A stretch of 64,000 nucleotides of DNA from Actinomycetota bacterium (GTDB lineage: Bacteria; Actinomycetota; CADDZG01; JAHWKV01; JAOPZY01), in contig DASTWV010000004.1 in NCBI GenBank assembly GCA_035765775.1, forward strand, positions 1-64,000, written 5' to 3'. The notes under the pieces were generated by a model. It saw nothing but the letters and a program-made list of their open reading frames with translations, did not search any database and was not told the DNA's origin. The position numbers and the translations under genes were made by a program. Below, piece by piece: positions 1-7,250 of the stretch (within the stretch, counting starts at the first letter, position 1; each line of letters opens with the position of its first letter).

Positions 1-921
1 GGTGGTCGCCGATGCCTCCTCGAAGCCGTCGGCGTCGAGCGACGGGGCCCGGGACCCGCCCAGGAGGATGTGCTGGTCGGGGTTCTGCTGCACCAGCGTG
101 CCGACGTCCCGGGGCACGGGCGCGCCGCTGCCATGCGCCGCCACCGTGGCCGGCCCAGGCGCACCCGCCCGGCCGGGGAGGTGCCACCCGGCGGAGACCA
201 CGAGGTGGTGCATCAACCCGGGTCGGGCGGCGGTGAGCAGCAGCCAGCCCCGCACCCCCCCGATGGGCAGCGGCTGGGCGACCGACCGGGCCAGCTTGGC
301 TGCCCAGGGGCCGGCGGCATCCACCACGATCTCGGTGGTGATCACCCCGGCGTCGGTGGCCAACCCCCGCACCCGCCCCCCGGGAGCCAGCACCTGCTTC
401 GCCTCGGTGTGGGTGGCCACCTCGGCCCCCGACGCCCGCGCCCGGTAGGCCAGGGCGAGGGTGAGCGCGGCGGGGTCCACCCGGTACCCGTCGCCGATCA
501 GGTAGCCGCCGAGCACGCCCGGGCCGAGCGCCGGCTCCGCCGCCCGGGCCCCGGCGGCGTCGAGGTACTCCACCGGCCGCCCGCCGCGGGCAGCACCCGC
601 CGCCTCCCGGCGGGCGGCCTCCCACTGGTGGTCCTGGGTCACGGCCACCAGCAGGCCCACCGGCTCGGCGTCGAGGCCGATACCGACTTGCGAGCTCTCG
701 GCCGCCAACTCCCGGTAGCGGGCCATCGAGGCACCGGCCAGCGCCCGCAGGCCGGGGTCCTCCGGGGTGAAGATGAGGCCGTGGTTGCGCCCCGAGGCGC
801 CGGCTGCGATCGGGCCCCGCTCCACCAGCACCACGGCGGCGCCGGCCCGGGCCAGCTCGGCGGCGGTGGCGCAGCCGATGATGCCGCCCCCCACGACCAC
901 AACGTCGGCGGTCCCCTTCAC
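1..921 (-). CDS. FAD-dependent oxidoreductase, DAO family (3' partial)
   Basis: The translation opens with a dinucleotide-binding fold (VVVVGGGIIGCATAAELARA) and continues with motifs of the D-amino-acid oxidase/glycine oxidase (DAO) family, including an NHGLIF stretch after the FAD site. Family members oxidise amines, amino acids or similar small substrates with FAD; the substrate cannot be read from this sequence. The start chosen is the GTG at 919-921, because the only nearby ATG frame stops almost at once. The gene continues beyond base 1, so about 307 codons are present and the C-terminus is missing. It is divergent from the tRNA gene that follows. Confidence 0.85.
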   Translation of the reverse strand, partial: MKGTADVVVVGGGIIGCATAAELARAGAAVVLVERGPIAAGASGRNHGLIFTPEDPGLRALAGASMARYRELAAESSQVGIGLDAEPVGLLVAVTQDHQWEAARREAAGAARGGRPVEYLDAAGARAAEPALGPGVLGGYLIGDGYRVDPAALTLALAYRARASGAEVATHTEAKQVLAPGGRVRGLATDAGVITTEIVVDAAGPWAAKLARSVAQPLPIGGVRGWLLLTAARPGLMHHLVVSAGWHLPGRAGAPGPATVAAHGSGAPVPRDVGTLVQQNPDQHILLGGSRAPSLDADGFEEASATT

Positions 922-997
922 CGGTGCGCTACCATCGAAATGCTGGAGGTATCCCCGTGCCCAGCGTTAGTCTCCGGAAGGCTCTGCCCCCGGACAT

Positions 998-1071
998 GGT
1001 GGCCGTAGCTCAGCTGGTAGAGCGTCGGGTTGTGGTCCCGAAGGTCGCGGGTTCGAAACCCGTCGGTCACC
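998..1071 (+). tRNA. tRNA-His (anticodon GTG)
   Basis: A complete cloverleaf can be drawn. The acceptor stem GTGGCCG (999-1005) pairs with CGGTCAC (1064-1070), the anticodon stem TCGGG pairs with CCCGA around loop TTGTGGT, and the T arm contains GTTCGAAAC. The anticodon is GTG at 1032-1034, reading histidine codons. The extra G at 998 opposite discriminator C1071 is the G-1 expected of tRNA-His. No CCA is encoded. Confidence 0.95.
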
Positions 1072-1086
1072 CTCAGCACTCCGGCT

Positions 1087-1539
1087 TCACGCCGCTTCGG
1101 AGGCGGCGCTGTCGATCTCGCCCGCCAGCAGCGCGAAATCGGACTCCGGGATCTCGTGGACGTTGCCCTGGAACGCCAGGCGCCAGTGCTCGGCGGGCCA
1201 CTTGGAGACGTAGGTCATCCGCCGGGCGACGCCCTCAGCGCCCACCCGGCGGTCCTTCGGCAGGACAACGTCCTTGGCGATCGGCACCCGCCACGGGTAG
1301 TCCTCGCCGTCCTTCTTGCCCACCCAGATGGGTTCGTGGTCCTCGAAGGCGGACCCGGTGATCGTGGCGTAGCCGGCGAAGGCCTGCTCGCCCGTGATGT
1401 ACCAGGCGAACTTGTCCCCCGCTTCCATCCGCTCAGCCTTGCGCCGCTGGCGGCTCTTCATGCCCTGGATCGTGAACCCGAGGGCCTCGGTCTTGGCGAA
1501 GTTGTCGGGGCTCCCGACGATGATCCAGTAGCTCGGCAT
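1087..1539 (-). CDS. EVE domain-containing protein
   Basis: A 150-residue protein that is essentially one EVE (PUA-like) domain. It opens with YWIIVGSPDNF and carries the aromatic and charged pattern GDKFAWYITGEQAFAGYATI typical of the family. EVE domains bind modified bases in DNA or RNA; some are parts of restriction or RNA-modification systems, others stand alone. Nothing beside it suggests a restriction system. The ATG at 1537-1539 is used because the domain begins at once; longer in-frame extensions have low-complexity translations. The specific ligand is unknown. Confidence 0.8.
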   Translation of the reverse strand: MPSYWIIVGSPDNFAKTEALGFTIQGMKSRQRRKAERMEAGDKFAWYITGEQAFAGYATITGSAFEDHEPIWVGKKDGEDYPWRVPIAKDVVLPKDRRVGAEGVARRMTYVSKWPAEHWRLAFQGNVHEIPESDFALLAGEIDSAASEAA

Positions 1540-1700
1540 GGCTGACTCCCTTCGGGGTGGGCTCCGCATCCTACGCGGCCTGTACCATCCGGGCGTGCTC
1601 GAGGTCGATGACCTGACCCACCGCGTGAGCTTCACCGCACAGCGGGCGGCGCCGTCGTGGATCTCCGCCCGGGAGCGCGATGGCCGTGCCCCAGACCCGG

Positions 1701-2513
1701 TCAGAAGCGGCGGATCTCGGCGGCGGTGCCGACGACGATCAGGGGGTGGGCGGCGGGATCCAACAAGCGCAGGGTGGTGAGCAGCTGGGCGGGCGGGAGG
1801 CTGATGCACCCGGCGGTCGGACCGGCCACGTCGTCGTGCAGGAACACCGCCGAGCCCGCCCCCGGCACCGGTGGGTGGGCGTTGTAGTCCACGACCGCGA
1901 ACGCCTGGTAGGCAACGGTTTGCTTCCAGAGGGCCTCGCTCCCGCCCCCGAAGGGTGGGGTCGTATCGCATGCGACATGCTCAAAGGTGTTGTAGGTCGC
2001 CGAGGCGGGATCTTCGTCCCACCAGTCGCCGCACACCAGCTGGTGGTAGCGGTACCGGACCCCGGGATCGGGGGCGATGCCGTACATGACCGCGCCGATG
2101 CCGTAGGCCCCGGTGGGCGTCGAGCCGTCGCCCTCGCGGTGGTGGTCCGAGACGCCGGTTTCCCCCAGCCGACCCGACCACGGGCCACCGGCCACGGTCC
2201 AGCACGCCCCGGACCGCTGCCAGAGCGTGACGGTCCCGGCGGTGGCGGCGTACGAGGGCGCCACGACGGTGACGAGCTGGGCCGCCCCGTGCGTGTCGGC
2301 CAGTTCGGAGGCCAGGCCCGCCGGGCACCCGGCGGGGGCGGTGGCCGGGGCGACCACGGTTGGGGCCGGGGAGGAGGACGACACCGCCGGTGCGCCGACC
2401 ACGGGCGTGATCGGGGCCGGTGCCGACGGCGAGCCCGGACCGGGTGGCGCCCCCTGCGTGCCGCACGCGGCCAGAAGCACCGCGAGCGCCCCCCACAGCA
2501 CGGCGCACTTCAT
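1701..2513 (-). CDS. L,D-transpeptidase (YkuD-like) lipoprotein
   Basis: A 270-residue exported protein with a lipoprotein signal (lipobox LLAAC near residue 17) and a Pro/Ser/Ala-rich linker to about residue 60. The C-terminal half is a YkuD-like catalytic domain. The active-site signature FLHDDVAGPTAGCISLP places the histidine near 226 and the nucleophilic cysteine near 236. Such enzymes make 3-3 cross-links in peptidoglycan or attach ligands to it, outside the membrane. It is divergent from the neighbouring M15 peptidase lipoprotein gene, with only about 33 bp between starts, so the two cell-wall genes may share a control region. Confidence 0.82.
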   Translation of the reverse strand: MKCAVLWGALAVLLAACGTQGAPPGPGSPSAPAPITPVVGAPAVSSSSPAPTVVAPATAPAGCPAGLASELADTHGAAQLVTVVAPSYAATAGTVTLWQRSGACWTVAGGPWSGRLGETGVSDHHREGDGSTPTGAYGIGAVMYGIAPDPGVRYRYHQLVCGDWWDEDPASATYNTFEHVACDTTPPFGGGSEALWKQTVAYQAFAVVDYNAHPPVPGAGSAVFLHDDVAGPTAGCISLPPAQLLTTLRLLDPAAHPLIVVGTAAEIRRF

Positions 2514-2546
2514 CCGCCGACCCTATCCCGGTCGTAGGGTGAGGGC

Positions 2547-3290
2547 ATGTGCCCGGCGGGCCGTGCCGTCGTATTCCTGGTCGTGGTGGCGCTGGCAGGC
2601 ATCGGCTGCTCCCCAGCACGCCCTCGCCAATCGCTCCCTGCCCCGCCTCCGTCCGCGCCGGCGCCGCCCTCCCCGTCGGCCTCCCATTTGCCCTCCCCCC
2701 CGGCCAGTCCCACGCCCCCGGCCGCCTTCAGCGCCACCGTGTCCCAGGAGGACGCCAGCGACCTGGGAGCCACCTGGCACGCCGGCTGCCCGGTCGCGCC
2801 CGACCAGCTCAGCGGCATCACCCTCACCTACTGGGGCTTCGACAACCAGCCCCACGAGGGGCGCATCGTGGTGGCCACCTCGGTGGTGCCGGCGGTCGAG
2901 ACGGTGTTCCGCACCCTGTATGGCGAGCGCTTCCCCATCCGCTCGATGCGCCCGGTGAGCGACTACGGCGGCAGCGACCCCGCCTCGACCGCCGCCGACA
3001 ACACCGCCGGCTTCAACTGCCGGGATGCCGTCGCCGCCGGGCCGCCCACCTGGTCAGAGCACGCCTACGGGTTGGCCATCGACGTGAACACGGTGGAGAA
3101 CCCGTACCTGGAGGGCGGCCAGGTCCAGCCCCCGAACGCCACCGCCTACGTCAACCGCTCCGACGTCCGCCCGGGCATGGCGGTGCCCGGGGGCGAGCTG
3201 GTGCGAGCGTTCGCGTCCATCGGGTGGGGCTGGGGCGGCAACTGGGCCGGCACGCCCGACTACCAGCACTTCAGCTCGACGGGCCACTGA
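2547..3290 (+). CDS. Peptidase M15-family lipoprotein (D-Ala-D-Ala/endolysin type)
   Basis: A 247-residue exported protein. It has a lipobox (LAGIGC near residue 21), a Pro/Ser-rich linker and a C-terminal zinc peptidase domain. The metal site is visible as SEHAYGLAIDVN (His about 172, Asp about 179) and DYQHF (His about 241), the M15 pattern of VanY-like carboxypeptidases and phage-type L-Ala-D-Glu endopeptidases. It probably cuts peptide cross-links in peptidoglycan at the cell surface. It starts 33 bp from the divergent L,D-transpeptidase gene. Its last 20 bases overlap the convergent vapC-like gene. Confidence 0.82.
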   Translation: MCPAGRAVVFLVVVALAGIGCSPARPRQSLPAPPPSAPAPPSPSASHLPSPPASPTPPAAFSATVSQEDASDLGATWHAGCPVAPDQLSGITLTYWGFDNQPHEGRIVVATSVVPAVETVFRTLYGERFPIRSMRPVSDYGGSDPASTAADNTAGFNCRDAVAAGPPTWSEHAYGLAIDVNTVENPYLEGGQVQPPNATAYVNRSDVRPGMAVPGGELVRAFASIGWGWGGNWAGTPDYQHFSSTGH

Positions 3291-3681
3291 GAGGGACAAC
3301 CTCGATCGGGCATCGCGGACCAACGGCCGCGGCCAACCGTGCATCAGCGGTGAGCAGTGCCGCCCCGAGAGCTTCGGCGAGTGCCACGTACATAGCGTCC
3401 CATCCCCGTACCGTGTCCCGGAGTTCCCACGCCCGCCCGAGGAGAGCCCGGTGCCCGAACCGCTCCCCGGGCCAAGATTCCAATTCGTCGATCGCCTGCG
3501 TCGCGGCGGTGCGGTCAAGGTTGCCCCGGAGAAACTCCCGTCGTACGATCCCGAATACCTCCACATCGATGACGTGCGGAGCGGCCTGATCGGGATCGGC
3601 CCGCATGCGACGACCTATGGCCTCAGCCGCCGCCTCCCCGGCAAGGATCTCGAACAGGCACGACGCGTCCAGGACAAGCAT
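3271..3681 (-). CDS. PIN-domain ribonuclease toxin (VapC/FitB-like)
   Basis: A 136-residue PIN domain with the acidic catalytic set in place: Asp5 (LVLDAS), Glu41 (IDVEVF), Asp95 (GWDAMYVALAE) and Asp113 (LLTADARLA). Toxins of this type cut RNA, often initiator tRNA or rRNA, and are held inactive by a cognate antitoxin. The gene begins 6 bp after the stop of the ribbon-helix-helix-like antitoxin gene, the usual antitoxin-first order. All active-site acids are intact, so the toxin looks functional. The RNA target cannot be predicted from sequence. Confidence 0.88.
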   Translation of the reverse strand: MLVLDASCLFEILAGEAAAEAIGRRMRADPDQAAPHVIDVEVFGIVRREFLRGNLDRTAATQAIDELESWPGERFGHRALLGRAWELRDTVRGWDAMYVALAEALGAALLTADARLAAAVGPRCPIEVVPLSGPSS

Positions 3682-3687
3682 CGGCGG

Positions 3688-3930
3688 TCACCCTTCCGGC
3701 CACGGGCCCCGATGCTCGTCCAGCGCCGCCAGGATCTCGGCCCGCCCGATTGACGACGACCTGGTGCGCGTCCGGCGAAGCCACTCCTGCATTGTCGGCC
3801 GAGAGGCGAGGCGCACTGCCTCCGCCCGCAGCAGCTCGGGAACGCTGACTCCGGCCTCGGCGGCGCGCCGGACCAGGGCGGCATAGACGTCGTCGTCGAG
3901 GTCCCGGATCTGGATGGTCTTGCCCACCAT
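3688..3930 (-). CDS. Antitoxin, FitA/VapB-like ribbon-helix-helix
   Basis: An 80-residue protein whose N-terminus (KTIQIRDLDDDVYAALVRRA) has the strand-helix-helix pattern of FitA-like ribbon-helix-helix antitoxins, followed by VSVPELLRAEAVRLA. Such proteins bind their own operator with the N-terminal fold and neutralise the PIN toxin with the C-terminal tail. ATG 3930 is preferred; a longer in-frame start at 3963 would place coding sequence over the operator palindromes. A possible -10 (CATAAT) lies only 3 bp upstream, so a leaderless message beginning at or just inside this start is possible. Confidence 0.8.
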   Translation of the reverse strand: MVGKTIQIRDLDDDVYAALVRRAAEAGVSVPELLRAEAVRLASRPTMQEWLRRTRTRSSSIGRAEILAALDEHRGPWPEG

Positions 3931-3949
3931 ACGATTATGCCAGTCCATG

Positions 3950-3986
3950 GTGCATGACGACATGCACTATCGCATGTGCGCATGCG
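3950..3986. promoter_or_regulatory. Twin palindromic operators of the toxin-antitoxin operon
   Basis: Two adjacent inverted repeats share the core GCAT-N6-ATGC: GTGCAT-gacgac-ATGCAC (3950-3967) and CGCAT-gtgcgc-ATGCG (3971-3986). Their centres are 20 bp apart, close to two helical turns, as expected for cooperative binding of antitoxin dimers. They lie just upstream of the antitoxin start, over the expected -35 region. Confidence 0.65.
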
Positions 3987-4058
3987 AAGTCCCTTCCAGG
4001 TACTGCGCCGGACGCGCACCGGCCCCGCCCTCCAGGGCGGGGCCGGCAAAAGGAACCT

Positions 4059-4412
4059 CTAGTGGAACGAGTCGCCGCAGGCGCAGGTGCCGTGCACGTT
4101 CGGGTTGTCGATCGAGAACCCGGACTGCTGCAGCGTCTCCAGCCAGTCGACCTTGCAGCCCCGCAGGTAGGGCGCCGACATGCGGTCCACCCGCACGGGC
4201 ACACCTTCGATGATGTTGAGGTTGTCGCCCTCCATGGGGCGGTCGTCGAAGTACAGCGAGTAGCGCAGGCCTGAGCACCCACCGGGCTGGACGGCCACCC
4301 GCAGGAAGTACTCCGGATTGCCCTCCTGATCCAGGAGCTGGCGTACCTTCTTGGCTGCCGTCTCGGTGAGGTTGATCACCTGCGGCTGGGTCTCAATCGT
4401 CCCGGCTTCCAA
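4059..4412 (-). CDS. erpA: Iron-sulfur cluster insertion protein (ErpA/IscA/HesB family)
   Basis: A 117-residue A-type Fe-S carrier with the three invariant cysteines: C46 in QPGGCSGLRY, and C110 and C112 in GTCACGDSFH. It receives clusters and passes them to apo-enzymes; likely clients in this window are the Fe-S enzymes IspG and IspH and the ferredoxin. The start is a TTG at 4410-4412 with a strong Shine-Dalgarno GGGAGG seven bases upstream. A much longer in-frame reading to 4724 is rejected because the added residues show no family similarity. erpA is the best symbol, but iscA-type roles are not excluded. Confidence 0.85.
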   Translation of the reverse strand: MEAGTIETQPQVINLTETAAKKVRQLLDQEGNPEYFLRVAVQPGGCSGLRYSLYFDDRPMEGDNLNIIEGVPVRVDRMSAPYLRGCKVDWLETLQQSGFSIDNPNVHGTCACGDSFH

Positions 4413-4575
4413 TTCTCGTCCTCCCGGCTCAAGTGCTTCCCGGCAGCTCCGGGGAAGCAAAGACGTTCGGTGCCTTTTCAGGATACCCCCTTTGGCGGGA
4501 GGCCCCGCGCGCCGAGATCGCCGCCGGGAACCCGGCAATCGCCCGGAATCAAGGGAATCAAAGTATTCATCCCCT

Positions 4576-4608
4576 GTTCCCGCAATGTTCCCGCAATGTT
4601 CACACAAT
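4576..4608. repeat. Three tandem 11-bp repeats
   Basis: GTTCCCGCAAT occurs at 4576-4586 and 4587-4597, followed by the variant GTTCACACAAT at 4598-4608. The 11-bp period places the copies on one face of the helix, as in direct-repeat regulator sites. They lie about 165 bp upstream of the ErpA-like start. Confidence 0.6.
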
Positions 4609-4818
4609 GTCCGCAGAGCGTCACATACCCGCGCGAGCGTCCCGGCGGGGGGCCTCATTCGATCGCCGGAACCGGACCGCCACGGCCCAGACTCCGGCAT
4701 CAGCGGAAAGGAGAGGCGATGCAAGGACGAGGAGGGCCACGATCGGGTCCGAAACCCCTAGGAGCTGCCTCCCCTCAATAGTATCCGGCCACCTACCCAC
4801 CTTGGATACAGCGAGGAG

Positions 4819-4867
4819 CCTGTTTGTGCACCGGTAAACAGGATAATCCTGCTCAGCGATGCACAAA
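4819..4867. repeat. Nested, mutually exclusive inverted repeats
   Basis: CCTGTTT (4819-4825) can pair with AAACAGG (4836-4842). The overlapping TTTGTGCA (4823-4830) can instead pair with TGCACAAA (4860-4867). AGGATAATCCT (4840-4850) is a third small palindrome. The first two stems share bases and cannot form together. This could be an RNA switch or overlapping protein sites; no terminator U-tract follows. Confidence 0.45.
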
Positions 4868-4982
4868 TTTCCTATCGGGCCCCGTCCCGGTTTCGGAAGG
4901 GGGTAGCCCCCAGGTTCGGGCCACCGCCAGGTCGAGCTTGCCGGCGATGAGATCGGTCACCGCCTCCGGCCGTGCCCGGCGC

Positions 4983-5369
4983 TCAGTCCCCTTCGGCGGA
5001 GGACTCGGCCTTGAACCAGGCCTCCAGCTCCGCCGGGCTGGGGGCGTCCGGAACCGCCGGTTTCGACGCCCGCCGGCCCCGCATCCGCTCCGGGTACCCG
5101 ACGATGGCGGCGTCGTAGAAGGGGATGCCCACCTTCTTGCAGAACTGCTCGGCCTTGCGCCGGTCGGAGATCGCCGCCCGGGCGTGCTCGCCGCCCCGGG
5201 CCACCAGGAGCAGGGTCTGGTCGTAGGTCGCCGTCTGCGGCTCCAGGTAGCCCTCGACCCCCTGGTGCGTGGCCGCGAACTCCTTGAGCTTCTCCAGCTC
5301 GTCGCGGCCAGGCTTTCCGAACTTCGGCATCGCAATATTTTGGCAGAAAAATGGGCCCTCATCGGGCAC
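4983..5369 (-). CDS. Conserved-looking hypothetical protein in ferredoxin operon
   Basis: A 128-residue soluble protein that I do not recognise. It is rich in charged residues, contains YDQTLLLVARGGEHARAAIS in the middle and ends with an acidic tail. There is no signal peptide, membrane segment or cysteine cluster. The ATG at 5369 is chosen because GGAG lies five bases upstream; an internal ATG at 5330 (MPKFGKPG) has no ribosome site. It is the third gene after the ferredoxin and the SH3-like ORF, 32 bp after the latter, so it is probably cotranscribed. Confidence 0.6.
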   Translation of the reverse strand: MPDEGPFFCQNIAMPKFGKPGRDELEKLKEFAATHQGVEGYLEPQTATYDQTLLLVARGGEHARAAISDRRKAEQFCKKVGIPFYDAAIVGYPERMRGRRASKPAVPDAPSPAELEAWFKAESSAEGD

Positions 5370-5401
5370 CCATTGGGTCTCCAGAGGGCCGAGCCGGGTG
5401 C

Positions 5402-5650
5402 TCAGGGGCGGCGCGTGGGCACGAACTTCATCCGGACGATGTCCGCCTCCGCCACGGCCACCAGGGAGCCGTCGCGCCGGCAGACGTGGAGGGTGCGGCC
5501 CCCCTCAGGCAACCGGGAGACCCGTTGCAGGACGCCGACCACCTCGCTGAAGGGGTGCCCGGCCTCGGCCTCCGCAGGGCCAAGCCGGTAGAGGATCGAC
5601 AGCTTTTCGCCGAGGCGGGATTCGAGCGGACGTTGCCCTGTGTCCGCTAT
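5402..5650 (-). CDS. SH3-like (Rv0428c-type) small domain ORF without a standard start
   Basis: An open frame of 82 codons (LGEKLSILYRLGP, then VVGVLQRVSRLPEGGRTLHV and DGSLVAVAEADIVRMKFVP) resembles the SH3-like domain found at the N-terminus of actinobacterial acetyltransferases such as Rv0428c; this is from memory of the family. It is in the same frame as the ferredoxin and begins directly after that gene's TAA. No ATG, GTG or TTG precedes the conserved part. The first codon is ATA (5648-5650) with GAGGAG nine bases upstream. An ATA start, stop-codon read-through making a ferredoxin-SH3 fusion, or a decayed gene are the options. Confidence 0.55.
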   Translation of the reverse strand: MADTGQRPLESRLGEKLSILYRLGPAEAEAGHPFSEVVGVLQRVSRLPEGGRTLHVCRRDGSLVAVAEADIVRMKFVPTRRP

Positions 5651-5947
5651 TTAGCCCCGCTCCTCGCTGGGCGCGAACGGGCTCTCGGAGGCACCACCGG
5701 AGGCATCGGGACGGGCGGCGAACCAATCCGTGGCCTTCTGGAGGAAGCTCTTCCACTCCGCCGGCACGTTGTCTCCCGGGTAGATGGCGTCCACCGGGCA
5801 CGAGGGCAGGCAGGCATCGCAGTCCACGCACTCCGCAGCGTTGATGTACAGCTGGTCGTCCCCCTCGTAGATGCAATCGACGGGGCACTCGTCGACGCAG
5901 GCGCGGTCCTTCACGCCGTTGCAGGGCTCGCAAATCACGTACGTCAT
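5651..5947 (-). CDS. fdxA: Seven-iron ferredoxin (FdxA type)
   Basis: A 98-residue ferredoxin with the actinobacterial 3Fe-4S plus 4Fe-4S pattern. The N-terminal set is C6, C9, C17, C21 and C25 in ICEPCNGVKDRACVDECPVDC, and the second set is C40, C43, C46 and C50 in CVDCDACLPSCPVDAIYPG. It carries electrons in the cytoplasm, for example to P450s or to Fe-S enzymes such as IspG and IspH. The C-terminal 45 residues are a variable acidic tail. It heads a three-gene minus-strand operon and is divergent from lgt. The stop codon TAA at 5651-5653 is followed directly by the in-frame SH3-like ORF. Confidence 0.92.
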   Translation of the reverse strand: MTYVICEPCNGVKDRACVDECPVDCIYEGDDQLYINAAECVDCDACLPSCPVDAIYPGDNVPAEWKSFLQKATDWFAARPDASGGASESPFAPSEERG

Positions 5948-6044
5948 CGGCCTCTCAACCTCCCAATGCTGTGAGCCACCCCAAGGTGCCTGCTCCTGGG
6001 GCGCATTCTACTCAGAGCCCGTTGCCGACCGGTAGGCCATAGGA

Positions 6045-7118
6045 TTGGCCCCGGTTCCCATGCTCGGCTGGAAAGTCATACCGCGGATCGGCATTGGCCC
6101 CGTGCAGTTCTCCCCGCACGGGGTCGGCATCGCGTTCGGGTGCCTCGTGGGGGCCTGGCTGCTGGCCCGCCGGTGCCGGGCCAACGGCATCGACGAGAAC
6201 CATGCCTGGAACACCGCCGCCTGGGGCGTCGTCGGGGCGATCCTCGGTGCCCGCATCGCCTACGTCGTCGGGCACTTCAGCAGCTACACGTCCCCGGTGC
6301 AGTGGGTCGAGATCTGGAAGGGCGGGATCTCGTTGGTCGGGGGCCTGCTGGGGGGCACCCTGCTCGCCTGGCTCTACTTCCGGCGCAACAGCCTCGACTT
6401 CTGGGAGTTCGCCGATCTCGGCGCCCCGGGGCTGGCCATCGGCATCGCCCTGGGCCGCTCCGGCGACCTGGTGATCGGCGACCACCTGGGCAAGCCGACG
6501 CACTTCTTCCTGGGCTGGGTCTACAAGGGCGGGACGCTCATCTCGCCACCGCCGTGCCTGACCCCCTCCGGAGGGCACGTGTACCCCACGGCCTCGGGCT
6601 GCATCGTGCCGGGCATCGAGGTCTACCAGACCGCCCTGTACGACGCCCTGTGGTGCCTGTGCATCTTCGGCATCCTCAGCCTTCTCGGCCTCAAGCCCCG
6701 CAAGAAGGGCCTGCTCTTCTTGGTGTGGGCGGGGCTGTACGCCGCCGGCCGCATCGCCACCGACTTCCTCCGGGTGGACAAGCGATGGCTCGGCCTGGGA
6801 CTCACCGGGAGCCAGATCACCTGCATCCTGGTGGTGGCCCTGGTGGGATTCCTCATCGTCCGCTACCAGGGGGCGCCCCCCGGCCGGAAGGGCCGGGCCG
6901 GCGCCCGGACGACCCGGATCGAGGCCACCCCCTTGCCCGCCGGCGGCTCTGACGTCCCCGCCGCCGAGTTGGAGCCGGTCGGGACGGTGCGGGTCCTGGT
7001 CGCCGATGATCCGGACCCCGAGGAGTCGCCGCCCGATAGCGACTCGTTGTTCCTGCCCGACGAGCCCGACCCGCCCCCAGCCGGCGACCCCCCGGAGACC
7101 GCCCCCGTCGAGGATTAG
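6045..7118 (+). CDS. lgt: Prolipoprotein diacylglyceryl transferase
   Basis: A multi-pass membrane protein of 357 residues that transfers diacylglycerol from phosphatidylglycerol to the lipobox cysteine of prolipoproteins. The N-terminal HGVGIAFGCLVGAWLLARR and the GGLLGG and IGIALGRSGDLVIGDHLG stretches match the family. The last replaces the usual GRxGNFxNxE signature, a change I associate with Acidimicrobiia-like sequences. A hydrophilic, acidic and Pro-rich C-terminal tail of about 80 residues is extra. The TTG at 6045 has GGTAGG eight bases upstream; an ATG five codons later is the alternative. Lipoproteins in this window (L,D-transpeptidase, M15 peptidase, PstS) would be its substrates. 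Confidence 0.88.
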   Translation: MAPVPMLGWKVIPRIGIGPVQFSPHGVGIAFGCLVGAWLLARRCRANGIDENHAWNTAAWGVVGAILGARIAYVVGHFSSYTSPVQWVEIWKGGISLVGGLLGGTLLAWLYFRRNSLDFWEFADLGAPGLAIGIALGRSGDLVIGDHLGKPTHFFLGWVYKGGTLISPPPCLTPSGGHVYPTASGCIVPGIEVYQTALYDALWCLCIFGILSLLGLKPRKKGLLFLVWAGLYAAGRIATDFLRVDKRWLGLGLTGSQITCILVVALVGFLIVRYQGAPPGRKGRAGARTTRIEATPLPAGGSDVPAAELEPVGTVRVLVADDPDPEESPPDSDSLFLPDEPDPPPAGDPPETAPVED

Positions 7119-7127
7119 CTTCAGGCC

Positions 7128-7206
7128 GCACATCTCTGTGCTCCGCTGCTCATGGATGGCCCCTCTGCACCACGACTTCGATCCCAGCACATCTCTAGGC
7201 ACATCT
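7128..7206. promoter_or_regulatory. Three GCACATCT direct repeats upstream of the T4SS promoter
   Basis: GCACATCT occurs at 7128-7135, 7187-7194 and 7199-7206. The last two start 12 bp apart and end 6 bp before the -35 box. Position and orientation suit an activator or other regulator of this promoter. The protein is unknown. Confidence 0.45.
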
Positions 7207-7211
7207 AGGGG

Positions 7212-7240
7212 TTGACATCGGTCTCGTCCCTCGCTAGCAT
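7212..7240 (+). promoter_or_regulatory. Sigma-70-type promoter of the T4SS-like operon
   Basis: A perfect -35 TTGACA (7212-7217) is followed 17 bp later by TAGCAT (7235-7240) as -10. Transcription should begin at about 7246-7250, at or next to the GTG and ATG at 7248-7253. The message would therefore be leaderless. Confidence 0.75.
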
Positions 7241-7250
7241 GCCTCTTGTG

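Larger units (their letters stand above)
4413..4982. other. Intergenic region with structured repeats, no convincing gene
   Basis: About 570 bp between the ends of two minus-strand units. It holds three tandem 11-bp repeats (4576-4608) and a nested inverted-repeat structure (4819-4867). Short ORFs here have no recognisable protein character. The left part should carry the promoter and leader of the ErpA-like gene; no clear -35/-10 pair was found. Confidence 0.5.

Noticed and set aside
70-1008. Long plus-strand open frames over the first kilobase
   Set aside because: They are Pro/Arg/Gly-rich readings opposite a clear DAO-family protein on the minus strand; high GC leaves many frames open.
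998-1071. tRNA-His as an integration site for the T4SS module
   Set aside because: The module is 6 kb away behind unrelated housekeeping genes, no integrase is present and I saw no repeat of the tRNA 3' end at its far side.
1540-1700. Small gene between the EVE and L,D-transpeptidase genes
   Set aside because: Short frames on both strands have no ribosome site or recognisable protein pattern.
4621-4866. 81-codon minus-strand ORF in the 4.4-5.0 kb spacer
   Set aside because: No ribosome site, no family resemblance, and it overlaps the inverted-repeat element.
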